DNA of 64,000 bases, from contig NZ_JACHHK010000006.1 of NCBI RefSeq assembly GCF_014202755.1, forward strand, positions 1 through 64,000. Direction: 5' to 3'. This DNA is from Catenisphaera adipataccumulans (GTDB lineage Bacteria > Bacillota_I > Bacilli_A > Erysipelotrichales > Erysipelotrichaceae). The translations under genes were made by a program, and so were the position numbers. Shown piece by piece: positions 33,339 to 41,651 of this stretch; within the stretch, counting starts at the first letter, position 1, and the number at the start of each line of letters is the position of its first letter. The notes below the pieces were generated by a model. That model saw only the letters and a program-made list of their open reading frames with translations, did no database searches and was not told the DNA's origin.

Positions 33339-36300
33339 CATCATTTTATATTCGGCAGAATTCTGTCGGATCCTTCCTATCCGGCAGATGCAGACATACC
33401 GTGATTTTGTCTTTCGTATTGTCAGCTGTAAGTTGGAAATCAAACACAAGAAAAAGGTGGTCATCCTTGACAAGGGACAAACAACAGCGATCGATGATCT
33501 GAAGATCCATTTTTCCGAGCATCAGCCGTACTGCAGCGCGGTGCCGTTTCAGGATGAAACAGAACTGGGACGGAATCCCGAATGTACATACCGTATCGTT
33601 TCGAACTGCGTATCTGGGCATCATCTCCGTTTTTCTCAAGGAAAAGTCATAGATTTAAACAGCACGAACGGCACATATGTCAATGGCCGTCGGATCCATG
33701 AAATCAAGTATCAAAATGGGGATCAAATTTTGATCGGTTTTCATTCTATCTTGATCGTGGAAACCTTTTTGATCAGCACGATACGTATCGATTCAAAGTT
33801 ATCTTTTCCTTCGTCGATGCCGAAAATCGAACTGCAGCCCCATTCTATGCCGCCTGTTACTGTTTTAAAACCAGTGCAGCGACAATGGGAAATTCCCAGG
33901 ATCATTCCGGAAGTGGAAAAAGGGAACTGGTTTCAAGCAGTCGGCTCTTCGATGATGATTTGTTTCTTCGGGATTTCAACAGCGCTTGTGACCTGGCTCA
34001 CTAATCCGGAATTCCAGGATCAGATCTTCTCGACCGTGCTCAACAGCCTGTCCATGGGTGCTGCATTTCTTGTTTATGGCTTGCTGAATCGCCGTCATAC
34101 ATGGAAAGCGGCGTACCGGAAGAAAATAGACAGTGAGCAGAAATATCAGAATTACTTACGGCAGTCCTGCCAGGAAGCAGAGCAGATTCGTTTGGATATG
34201 CAGACTTCCTTTGAGCAGCTGAAAAAAGCCTGTTTCGCATTTGATGCGGATCACTATGGTCGATCATTACCCATCTGGATCAAAACGGAAAAGAAGCCGG
34301 CAGTGATCATTTCTTATTCACATATAGATTATGAGCATACGGATCATGCGTTGGTTCATGCATTGCAGGAACAGGCAGCGAAGGCAATGCGGACAATTGT
34401 TCAGCCGGTATTGCTCCAGCCGGGCATGAGGATCCGGCTGGACAGTGCATCGATTGAAGATGCGTTGTATCTGTATGCGCAGAGCCGCTGGCAGAACGAA
34501 AACGTTAAATGGGTCTGGATAACGAAAAAGCGCTTGGATTCCGTGTTGGCAGATCCGGCATGCCAGGAGCAAGGATATCGACTATGGATCCGGGAACCGT
34601 CGGATGTATCACGCATTCCTTGGGATCCGCAGCATGTTTATCGTACAGTCAGTGATGGATCATCTCCTGCATTGCCTGTGAAACCAGAAGCAGAAATCCA
34701 AGTTTCTTTGCAGCCTGGAGATTTTGATCTTATGGTGTCTGTCGACGAGATTCCTTTGGTTCAGCCGCTTGTTGTTCGCCAAGTGCGGGCACAGCCGTTG
34801 TCGGATCATCCGTTTGATGTGAAGCCGTTTTTGAAAGCAGATTGGAAAAAAGAGGTTTGTCTGAAGATCCCGATCGGCATGGATGAAAGCGGATCGATCA
34901 TTTGGCTGGATTTTAGCGATCAGCAGGATGGTCCGCATGGTTTAGTAGCTGGTTCTACAGGATCCGGAAAATCCGAATGGCTGACAGCGATGCTGGCGAT
35001 GTTAGCGGTGAAAAATGATCCATCCTGCCTGCAGTATATATTAATTGATTTTAAAGGCGGGGCATTTGGCGATGTGTTTTATCAGTTTCCGCATTGTGCT
35101 GGTTTTGTCACTAATTTAGAAGGCGCTGTGATGGATCGATTCTGCCGGAGCGTTCAGGCTGAACTGATCAAACGACAAAAAGCCCTGCGGACCGAGCATG
35201 TCTCAAATATCGATGCATTTAATCAGAAGGCTTCAGAATGCATGTCTCACCTGTTTATCGTAGTTGATGAGTTTGCGCAGCTGAAAATGAAATACCCAGA
35301 ATATATGGACCAACTGAAAGAAATTGCCCGCATAGGCCGTTCATTGGGCATTCATATGGTGCTTTGTACGCAGAAACCGTTGGGCGTTGTTGATGAACAG
35401 ATATGGTCCAATACGCGATGGAAAGTATGTTTCCGCGTGAATGATACCGGGGACAGCCGGGAAGTGCTGCAGAATGATCATGCGGCTGCTTTGAGGGAAG
35501 TCGGCTCCTTTATTGTCCAGGTTGGTTCACACGAATGGGAACGCAAGGGTCATGGATTTTGGATGCAGGCACCGGCGAATGCACAGACACGTCCGGATTG
35601 GGCGGAACTGGATGATGAGGACAGGATCCTGCATCGCCGGGAGCAAAGTGCGGAGACCTTATTACAAGGCGCTGCCCGGGAAATATTGAAACACGGCAGA
35701 AAACACGCCTGGATCGTTTTGCCGTCGATGGAAAACTTGGAATTTGATCAGGGAATTATTGTAGATCGCCCAGAATGGCAGCGGCAGGATCGTCTCAGGC
35801 TGGATACATGCCGGTCGGTATTGTTCTGCCAAGATAAAAAGGAGCAGAAAACATGGTTTGACAGTTGTCTTGCCTGGTATCAAGATCAGCCGGTCTATGT
35901 CTATGGTCTTTACGGCAAAAAAGCATTTGTGGATGATGAAATTGATGAAAAGGCGTTGGAAAAGATCGAACGCGGTTTGATCCTGGCATTTGTCGACAGG
36001 CATGCAGCTTCGTTTATTCAAATGCTTAGACACACGAAACGGCCGTGGATCGTTATGACATCGGATTGTAATGAGACGATTCGGACACTGACACAGACGG
36101 CCGACTTACAGATGATCCTGTCCTGGCACGATTTAGATACTGTACGTTATTTTTCCGATGCGTTTGCGGTCCCAAAACTGAAGCTGAATCACGGAATTTT
36201 GAAAACAGAAAAAGGCTGGAATGCCTGGTGCTATCATCCTGCAAAACCGCATGTTCTGCAAAGATCTCGTTATCCCGTCATGGCGCCGCAGCCGTTTAAA

Positions 36301-36672
36301 ATTGGTATCTCGGTACATGGCAGACTGATTGCCTGGGATGGGCGGCGGAAATGTCTGTTTGCGTTTGCCCAGGCTTCGTGTCGGGAAAAAGTCGATCGGC
36401 TGATTGAAGCATGGCTCCTGACTTCGCCAATCTTAAATATCGGCAGTTCCTGGCAGGATGATGTGATCTGTATTGACTGCCTCCATCAATCCAATCGGTT
36501 TCAAGATCCATACTTTATGGATATACAGTATGACCTGGATATTTTATGGATCGGAGCTGGATGCAGTGAATTCGCATATTTGTTTCATCGCAGTCCGCCG
36601 CCGGAAGAAAATGGAGAAGCAATTTGGTTCAGCGGAACAAAAACGGAGGTGATCCGTACGCTCGATGCGTGA
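33331..36672 (+). CDS. essC: EssC-type FtsK/SpoIIIE ATPase, short form
   Basis: 1113 residues, the motor of type VII secretion. The N-terminus starts M-H-D-I-I-L, like known EssC proteins. Two FHA-like domains fill about residues 1-160; the second has G-R-N-P-E-C, S-G-H-H-L-R and D-L-N-S-T-N-G-T-Y-V-N. Two membrane helices are at about 205-223 and 235-253. FtsK ATPase D1 has Walker A G541-S-T-G-S-G-K-S and Walker B L-F-I-V-V-D646-E. A second domain (about 790-1113) has no Walker A. Staphylococcal EssC is longer, near 1480 residues, with a third ATPase domain missing here. ATG 33331 overlaps the previous stop; there is no good ribosome site, so translation is coupled. Confidence 0.92.
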   Translation: MHDIILYSAEFCRILPIRQMQTYRDFVFRIVSCKLEIKHKKKVVILDKGQTTAIDDLKIHFSEHQPYCSAVPFQDETELGRNPECTYRIVSNCVSGHHLRFSQGKVIDLNSTNGTYVNGRRIHEIKYQNGDQILIGFHSILIVETFLISTIRIDSKLSFPSSMPKIELQPHSMPPVTVLKPVQRQWEIPRIIPEVEKGNWFQAVGSSMMICFFGISTALVTWLTNPEFQDQIFSTVLNSLSMGAAFLVYGLLNRRHTWKAAYRKKIDSEQKYQNYLRQSCQEAEQIRLDMQTSFEQLKKACFAFDADHYGRSLPIWIKTEKKPAVIISYSHIDYEHTDHALVHALQEQAAKAMRTIVQPVLLQPGMRIRLDSASIEDALYLYAQSRWQNENVKWVWITKKRLDSVLADPACQEQGYRLWIREPSDVSRIPWDPQHVYRTVSDGSSPALPVKPEAEIQVSLQPGDFDLMVSVDEIPLVQPLVVRQVRAQPLSDHPFDVKPFLKADWKKEVCLKIPIGMDESGSIIWLDFSDQQDGPHGLVAGSTGSGKSEWLTAMLAMLAVKNDPSCLQYILIDFKGGAFGDVFYQFPHCAGFVTNLEGAVMDRFCRSVQAELIKRQKALRTEHVSNIDAFNQKASECMSHLFIVVDEFAQLKMKYPEYMDQLKEIARIGRSLGIHMVLCTQKPLGVVDEQIWSNTRWKVCFRVNDTGDSREVLQNDHAAALREVGSFIVQVGSHEWERKGHGFWMQAPANAQTRPDWAELDDEDRILHRREQSAETLLQGAAREILKHGRKHAWIVLPSMENLEFDQGIIVDRPEWQRQDRLRLDTCRSVLFCQDKKEQKTWFDSCLAWYQDQPVYVYGLYGKKAFVDDEIDEKALEKIERGLILAFVDRHAASFIQMLRHTKRPWIVMTSDCNETIRTLTQTADLQMILSWHDLDTVRYFSDAFAVPKLKLNHGILKTEKGWNAWCYHPAKPHVLQRSRYPVMAPQPFKIGISVHGRLIAWDGRRKCLFAFAQASCREKVDRLIEAWLLTSPILNIGSSWQDDVICIDCLHQSNRFQDPYFMDIQYDLDILWIGAGCSEFAYLFHRSPPPEENGEAIWFSGTKTEVIRTLDA

Positions 36673-36889
36673 TCTATTGATTTATATTGAGATCTATCGC
36701 GGGGCAAAACATACCGTAAGAGTCAGTGAAACCATGATCCTTAAAACTTTGATCATGGAGTTGGCAGAGGTTTGGAGGATCCCGGAAGCAGAATTGATTT
36801 TATGCCGTGAAACAGCCCGGCCGCTGGATTCGCAGATTTCTTTACAAGAGAATCAAATTGTTACGGGTGATCACATTCTTTGGATTTAA
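36665..36889 (+). CDS. EsaB/YukD-like ubiquitin-fold protein
   Basis: 74 residues, the size of EsaB and YukD. The pattern is two strands, a helix, then short strands ending in G-D-H-I-L-W-I, as in the beta-grasp fold. EsaB is a cytoplasmic regulator or accessory factor of type VII secretion. Its start overlaps the end of essC by eight bases, and the next gene is a WXG100 protein, matching yukE/yukD-style clusters. Confidence 0.85.
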   Translation: MRDLLIYIEIYRGAKHTVRVSETMILKTLIMELAEVWRIPEAELILCRETARPLDSQISLQENQIVTGDHILWI

Positions 36890-36903
36890 TAGAAAGGAAA
36901 ATT

Positions 36904-37197
36904 ATGAATATTTCAATTCAAACGCAGGATGTTCTGCATACGTCATCCTGTCTGAAACAAAAAGCCAATCAGTACGAAGAAGCCATTCAGAAAATGTACA
37001 TGCGCATGCATGAGATGCAGTCTGTCTGGAAAGGAACCGATCAGAACGCTTTTATTGCTCAGCTGGACTCTTTTCAGCCGCAGCTGAAAAAAATGACAGA
37101 GATCATTCGTCAGTATGCTGCCTATTTGGAACGCAGCGCACATCAATATGAACAGCTTCAAAATGAACGAGCGGCTTCGGCCCGCCGTCTGGCATAG
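36904..37197 (+). CDS. WXG100-type protein A
   Basis: 97 residues, a two-helix hairpin with the turn motif V-W-K-G-T-D near residue 43. It is predicted to be secreted as a dimer through EssC. The C-terminal helix has Tyr residues but no exact Y-x-x-x-D/E; the closest is Y-E-Q-L-Q-N-E. ATG 36904 follows GAAAGGAAAA; an earlier in-frame ATG at 36880 lies within the end of the EsaB gene. Its partner begins 7 nt downstream. Confidence 0.9.
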   Translation: MNISIQTQDVLHTSSCLKQKANQYEEAIQKMYMRMHEMQSVWKGTDQNAFIAQLDSFQPQLKKMTEIIRQYAAYLERSAHQYEQLQNERAASARRLA

Positions 37198-37204
37198 ATA
37201 AACA

Positions 37205-37495
37205 ATGGCACAAGTTCAAATTTCTGCGGAACAAGTCCGCCAGTACGCAGCATCCCTGCGCTCTTTAAATAATCAAGTCACGACAATTTTTCATGATGTG
37301 CAGGCACGTATGAATACCGTCGATCAAGCTTGGCGTTCACCGGCTTCACAAGCTTTGCTTCAGCAGTTTCAAACTTTGATTCCGGCATTCCGCAATTATG
37401 AATCTGCTTTGGAACAGTATGCGGCTTTTTTGCGTCAGACCGCACAGGTGTATCAGGAAAACGAACAATCTTTGCAGAAGGCGATCCATTCCTAA
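37205..37495 (+). CDS. WXG100-type protein B with Y-x-x-x-E signal
   Basis: 96 residues, also a helix-turn-helix. The turn reads A-W-R-S-P rather than W-x-G. The C-terminus carries Y-Q-E-N-E, matching the Y-x-x-x-D/E secretion signal. With protein A it looks like a heterodimer in which one partner has the classic W-x-G turn and the other the export signal. There is no strong ribosome site, and the spacing of 7 nt from the upstream stop suggests coupling. Confidence 0.88.
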   Translation: MAQVQISAEQVRQYAASLRSLNNQVTTIFHDVQARMNTVDQAWRSPASQALLQQFQTLIPAFRNYESALEQYAAFLRQTAQVYQENEQSLQKAIHS

Positions 37496-37657
37496 ATGGA
37501 TTACTACCTTCATTTGATGTCTGCCATTGAGGATTGTATCCGACAATGCGCAGATCTTGAAAACGGAACTTCTTTGGTTTCTGCTTTACGAAAGACATAT
37601 ACACTCTGTAAGATCCAGCTGCAGGAGTGGCAAATCTATGAAAATCAACACCGATGA
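37496..37657 (+). CDS. 53-residue small protein of the type VII locus
   Basis: A short ORF, MDYYLHLMSAIEDCIRQCAD at its start and ending in E-N-Q-H-R, predicted to be helical with three Cys residues. It begins on the base after the WXG100-B stop codon and overlaps the next gene by 20 bases. Small helical partners in this position usually act as targeting factors for the LXG-type substrate encoded next; I cannot assign it to a named family. Confidence 0.65.
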   Translation: MDYYLHLMSAIEDCIRQCADLENGTSLVSALRKTYTLCKIQLQEWQIYENQHR

Positions 37658-38426
37658 ATGGCGCAGGCTTGCACATAAGGTATCCATTTTAGCTGGTCCT
37701 GCACCGCCGCTGCCGACAGCAGCGATGCAGGATCGTCAAGCTGTCATTGAAGCAAAACTGCAGTCTGTTGCCGACTATTTGTACGGCACAGCCGTATCCT
37801 ATGAAGAACTGGATCATTCGGTCAACCAATCATCAAAGTGGGAGACATCGACTTCGCATTATCTCAATTTACGTTCCATCGTGCATCGAACATCTGGAAC
37901 TTCATATATCAGCGGAAAAGCACACTGGGCCTATGGGGAATGCCGAAAACCGTTTCACTGGCACGGTGTCGACGGCGGGATCAATGCAGATGTCGGTGCG
38001 GTCGATCTCAAGGGGAAGGCAGAAGCTTCTTTATTTAAAAATAAAAAACTGTATCCGCATCTGGAACTAACTGGGAAAGCATCAGCATCCGTATTATCCG
38101 GTACGGTCTATGCGAATGCCGGCAATCAATGGCTCCGCGGACATGCCCATGCGACCGGTCAGGTCGGTACTGTTTACGCAAATGCGGAGGCAGTGCTCTC
38201 TCCCGATGAACAAACATTCGATCTCGGTGTCGGCGCAGCGGCTTTGCGCGGGGAAGTAGAAACGTCATTATCGATATTTGGCGCAAAAGTCTCTTTAACA
38301 GGTTCGGGTTCTGTCGGCAGTGCAGAAGCCCAGATATCGTATCATCATAAAAATAGAGAATGGGAATTCGGCAGTCATCTCGGTTTCATTGCCGGGCTAG
38401 GATTTAAAGTCAATGTACAATATTAG
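37638..38426 (+). CDS. Probable type VII secretion substrate with glycine/alanine beta-repeat tail
   Basis: 262 residues. Residues 1-75 are helical and could pack with WXG100 or small-partner proteins. Residues about 95-262 form a Gly/Ala/Ser-rich beta region with repeated G-x-V-x-A-x-A patterns: G-K-A-E-A-S-L, G-K-A-S-A-S-V, G-Q-V-G-T-V-Y-A-N-A-E-A, G-S-V-G-S-A-E-A. Similar repeats occur near the C-termini of Firmicute LXG proteins. No nuclease, NADase or lipase motif is visible, so a toxic activity cannot be claimed. ATG 37638 lies inside the small gene after CAGGAG. Confidence 0.72.
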   Translation: MKINTDEWRRLAHKVSILAGPAPPLPTAAMQDRQAVIEAKLQSVADYLYGTAVSYEELDHSVNQSSKWETSTSHYLNLRSIVHRTSGTSYISGKAHWAYGECRKPFHWHGVDGGINADVGAVDLKGKAEASLFKNKKLYPHLELTGKASASVLSGTVYANAGNQWLRGHAHATGQVGTVYANAEAVLSPDEQTFDLGVGAAALRGEVETSLSIFGAKVSLTGSGSVGSAEAQISYHHKNREWEFGSHLGFIAGLGFKVNVQY

Positions 38427-38437
38427 GGAGGTGAAGG

Positions 38438-38710
38438 ATGAAAGACTTAATGCCGCTGGGAACGGTCGTCACACTGCATAAAGGACGTAAGCGCCTGATG
38501 ATCATCGGACGGATCCAAAACAAGGTTGGCGAGAAGGCAATCTACGATTATGCCGGCTGTCTATGGCCGGAAGGATTGATCGATAGTTCACATTTTTACT
38601 TATTCAATCAGGAGGATATTGAATATCTGTATTACATCGGCCTGCAGGATGCGGAAGAATTCAATTACCGATTTGATTTGGAAGAGCAATATGAAGCACT
38701 AAAAAAGTGA
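38438..38710 (+). CDS. DUF4176-family protein
   Basis: 90 residues. It begins L-M-P-L-G-T-V-V-T-L and has R-L-M-I-I-G-R near residue 25 and Y-D-Y-A-G-C-L-W-P-E-G, the features of DUF4176. In Firmicutes this family is found beside type VII substrates. Its role is unknown; a chaperone or immunity-type role is guessed from position only. The ATG follows AGGGAGGTGAAGG, the strongest ribosome site in the operon, so it may be made in excess. It is the last gene before the terminator. Confidence 0.85.
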   Translation: MKDLMPLGTVVTLHKGRKRLMIIGRIQNKVGEKAIYDYAGCLWPEGLIDSSHFYLFNQEDIEYLYYIGLQDAEEFNYRFDLEEQYEALKK

Positions 38711-38732
38711 CGCGTATGCGTCACTCATTTTT
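38700..38732. terminator. Bidirectional terminator ending the type VII operon
   Basis: AGTGACGC / GCGTCACT around GTAT, with six A residues left and CATTTTT right. It also terminates the opposing foldase genes. Confidence 0.88.
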
Positions 38733-39669
38733 AGTTGGAAGAATCATCATCCGAATCTTTTAATTCCGGATATTGTACCAAGTATTCTGGATTGTTTTCT
38801 TTCAGATAATCGAAGATTTCCTGATCATGCACTTCAAAATCATATTTCTTTAAATAATATTCCATACATGCAGAGGTTACATCAGAATCTGAAGATAAAC
38901 TTTCGCGGACTTGATCGATGATTTCATCATAATCATTGTTCACTAAAATTGCTACATAATACTTTGTGCTGCTTGAATCGGAACTGTCTGAACTGTCAGA
39001 ATCCGAACTATCTGAGAACACTTCATCGACAACACCGGCTTTTTTCTGCTTGTACAAGGTATTGACAAGACGCGTCGGAACACTGGATGTCTGCGTGGAA
39101 ACCAATGTTTCTTCGTCACTGAAGTTTGCATCATCGCTTTGGTATTCATCGAATACTTCAGAAGTATCTTTGCCGTCTTTCAGTTCTTTCAAGGCTTTTT
39201 CTGCCGTATCTTTATCATCGCATTCCAAGATCTTCGCAACCGATGGTTTGTATTTCTTTTTAATGGTCTTTTTATCATCTTTAAAATATTTATCGACCAG
39301 TTTTTCAGACTGAATGCTTGGAATCAAATAATTTTCAATGTAATCTTCTTTGCTGCTGTATCCTTTGCTTTCAAGTTCGGCTTCCGGATCATCGCTGCTG
39401 GAAGCAAATTCTTCATATTGTTGTTCCGCTTCCTTACGGATTTTTTTGGTCGTGCCGATTTCGTTTTTATAGATAATGGATGCCACTTCGGACATCATGA
39501 CATCGGAACCTTCATAGGTCTTGAGCAGTTCATATTCATCATTTTTTGTGATCGTCGTATCACCGATGGTCATCAATTCTTGATCGCCGTCGGAAACAGA
39601 TGTAACATGGCCGGAGCAGCCCGTCAGCAGAAACGCACCGCACAGGAGCAGAATACTAATTTTCTTCAT
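38731..39669 (-). CDS. PrsA-like lipoprotein foldase
   Basis: 312 residues. The signal peptide has lipobox L-T-G-C18, so it is lipid-anchored after Lgt and LspA processing (lspA is at 51.5 kb). A helical SurA/PrsA N-domain lies at about 35-145, then a parvulin-type PPIase-like domain (about 150-260), interrupted by an Asp/Ser low-complexity loop near residue 235, then C-terminal helices. It helps exported proteins fold outside the membrane. ATG 39669 follows AAAGGAGAC; a longer in-frame start has no ribosome site. It overlaps the upstream foldase gene by 14 bases. Confidence 0.85.
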   Translation of the reverse strand: MKKISILLLCGAFLLTGCSGHVTSVSDGDQELMTIGDTTITKNDEYELLKTYEGSDVMMSEVASIIYKNEIGTTKKIRKEAEQQYEEFASSSDDPEAELESKGYSSKEDYIENYLIPSIQSEKLVDKYFKDDKKTIKKKYKPSVAKILECDDKDTAEKALKELKDGKDTSEVFDEYQSDDANFSDEETLVSTQTSSVPTRLVNTLYKQKKAGVVDEVFSDSSDSDSSDSSDSSSTKYYVAILVNNDYDEIIDQVRESLSSDSDVTSACMEYYLKKYDFEVHDQEIFDYLKENNPEYLVQYPELKDSDDDSSN

Positions 39670-40690
39670 CGCTGCTGTCGTCTCCTTTCTTCTGTTCTTC
39701 AATGTAGGCATTGATCTTCTTTTTCGTGCTCTTGCTGAGTTTGATATCCAGCTTTTTCGCATAACTTTGAACAACGGTATACTCCAATCCTGTATTATCC
39801 GTTAAGAAAGCATTCAGCACTTGATCCTTGATCGTATCGTTCTTGGATTTATAAATCTTATTCAGATCCGTTTCATCCACATGGACCTTATATAAATAAG
39901 ATGTGCCCGAGTCCGAATCCGTCACGGTGATCCAATCGCTGGTTTCACCTTTCTTCAGATCCAGTGCTGCATTGATGACCGATTCATCGAGAGAACTGCT
40001 GGAACTTTCAGTCGTCTTACCGTCCACATAACCATATACGCCTTCATCGCTGGCTGTTGAATCTTCTGAATAAGCCGTTGCGGTTTTCGCAAAGCTTTGC
40101 TTGGAAAGAGCGCTGTCGATGTTGTCTTTTTTCTTCTGCTCATCCGAAGTCAGGTTATCCGGATCGCTTACACTGATCTGAATGATGGAGATCGTCCGCG
40201 GATTTTGATCCTCGACCGCTTTTTTCAGATCGTCATAATGCTTTTTGACATAGCGGCGGTTCATCTCTTTCTGCTTAACGCTCATCAGGCAGTAATCGTC
40301 CAGCTCGTCGTATCCGTTGTAGCCATAAGCAGCCAGTTCCTGACCTAGATACGATTTATAGTCGGAAACCTGCTGCTCAGCAGTGGAATCGATCTGATCT
40401 TTCAGATCATCGGCATCCTGCTGCAAATCATCTGTCGTCTCGATGGATTGATCGACAACTTCATTGCGATACAAATTGTACAGCAGGGAAGAATCGGAGG
40501 CAGACATCTCATCATATAAATCATCTGCCGTCACATCGCCTTTATTGGTGCTGGCCACGACGTCTTCTCCATCGGAAGTCGTGCCGGACACATTATATTT
40601 TGTACTGTCGTAAATAAAATAGGAAACAAATCCGATGATCACGACGGCAATGACCACTACGAACCAGTTGTCCCTTAAGAAATCACGCAT
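39656..40690 (-). CDS. Membrane-anchored parvulin/PrsA-like protein
   Basis: 344 residues. An N-terminal helix at about 9-27 (W-F-V-V-V-I-A-V-V-I-I-G-F) acts as a signal anchor rather than a lipoprotein signal. A helical chaperone domain (about 50-165) is followed by a parvulin-like region with A-T-A-Y-S-E-D-S, G-V-Y-G-Y-V and A-L-D-L-K-K-G-E-T-S-D-W-I, then helices and an acidic tail. The domain order is the same as in the downstream lipoprotein, so the two are probably duplicates with different anchors. The start follows AAAGGAGGA. Confidence 0.82.
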   Translation of the reverse strand: MRDFLRDNWFVVVIAVVIIGFVSYFIYDSTKYNVSGTTSDGEDVVASTNKGDVTADDLYDEMSASDSSLLYNLYRNEVVDQSIETTDDLQQDADDLKDQIDSTAEQQVSDYKSYLGQELAAYGYNGYDELDDYCLMSVKQKEMNRRYVKKHYDDLKKAVEDQNPRTISIIQISVSDPDNLTSDEQKKKDNIDSALSKQSFAKTATAYSEDSTASDEGVYGYVDGKTTESSSSSLDESVINAALDLKKGETSDWITVTDSDSGTSYLYKVHVDETDLNKIYKSKNDTIKDQVLNAFLTDNTGLEYTVVQSYAKKLDIKLSKSTKKKINAYIEEQKKGDDSSDEEN

Positions 40691-40714
40691 GGTAATCCTC
40701 CTTTAAACATTGCA

Positions 40715-40743
40715 ATTATACGAATTATATCATTAAAATGCAA
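40715..40743 (-). promoter_or_regulatory. Promoter of the tandem foldase genes
   Basis: On the minus strand: TTGCAT, a 17-nt spacer, TATAAT (40715-40720), about 24 nt before the ATG. Confidence 0.85.
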
Positions 40744-40781
40744 TGAATGAAAAAAGAACTGTCCGCGAATAATCGTTTCAA

Positions 40782-40810
40782 TTGAGATTTATGGTAAAGT
40801 TTGTTACTAT
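40782..40810 (+). promoter_or_regulatory. Promoter of the SUF operon
   Basis: TTGAGA (40782-40787), a 17-nt spacer, TACTAT (40805-40810). No IscR-like site was recognised. Confidence 0.65.
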
Positions 40811-40833
40811 TAACGGCGAAAAGAGGGATAAAA

Positions 40834-41649
40834 ATGACCGAATTAGTCATTCAAGATCTTCACGTTTCTGTGGAAGAAAAAGAAATATTAAAAGGACTGG
40901 ATCTGACTGTAAGATCCGGTGAAACGCACGCCCTGATGGGACCGAACGGCAACGGCAAAAGTACGCTGCTGGCCGCGGTCATGGGCAATCCAAAATTCAC
41001 TGTCACCCAAGGTACGATCACTTTAGATGGGAAAAATGTACTGGAGATGCCAGTGGATGAACGCAGCAAGGCCGGTCTGTTTTTGGGCATGCAGTATCCA
41101 TCGGAAATTTCCGGCGTGACCAATTCCGACTTTCTGCGCAGCGCCATCAATGCGCGCCGTGAGCAGCCGATCGGCTTGTTCAAGTTCATCAAAGAAATGG
41201 ATAAAGCCATTGAGCAGCTGGAAATGAAGCCGGATCTGGCGCATCGGTTTTTAAACGATGGTTTCAGCGGCGGCGAAAAGAAGCGCAATGAGATCGTTCA
41301 AATGATGATGCTGAAACCAAGCATTGCGATGCTTGATGAAATCGATTCAGGCTTGGATGTGGATGCCCTGCGGATCGTCAGCAATGCGATCAAACAGTGC
41401 CAAAGCGAAATGAATACCGGTCTGCTGATCGTATCGCACTATGCGCGTTTCTATGAATATCTGCAGCCGACGCATGCACATATTCTGATCGACGGACAAA
41501 TCGTCGTATCCGGCGATCAAGAACTGGTGGAAAAAGTCGATCACGATGGATATGAATGGATCGAAAAAGAATATCATGTAAAAGCGGCAAAGGAAGAAAC
41601 CAAACAACCAATTTCGCTGGGAAGCTGCGCTGTCAAACAAGGAGCATAA
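40834..41649 (+). CDS. sufC: SufC Fe-S assembly ATPase
   Basis: 271 residues, an ABC-type ATPase that drives the SufB-SufC-SufD scaffold in the cytoplasm. Walker A is G-P-N-G-N-G-K-S-T near residue 36, the signature is F-S-G-G-E-K-K-R near 146, and Walker B is A-M-L-D-E-I-D-S-G-L-D, the SufC-specific form. ATG 40834 follows AGAGGGA. It is the first gene of the C-D-S-U-B operon. The C-terminal 25 residues are an extra tail. Confidence 0.96.
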   Translation: MTELVIQDLHVSVEEKEILKGLDLTVRSGETHALMGPNGNGKSTLLAAVMGNPKFTVTQGTITLDGKNVLEMPVDERSKAGLFLGMQYPSEISGVTNSDFLRSAINARREQPIGLFKFIKEMDKAIEQLEMKPDLAHRFLNDGFSGGEKKRNEIVQMMMLKPSIAMLDEIDSGLDVDALRIVSNAIKQCQSEMNTGLLIVSHYARFYEYLQPTHAHILIDGQIVVSGDQELVEKVDHDGYEWIEKEYHVKAAKEETKQPISLGSCAVKQGA

Positions 41650-41651
41650 GT

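Noticed and set aside
29498-38710. The type VII locus as a recently acquired island
   Set aside because: No tRNA junction, integrase, direct repeat or IS element flanks it, and its codon style looks like the neighbouring genes.
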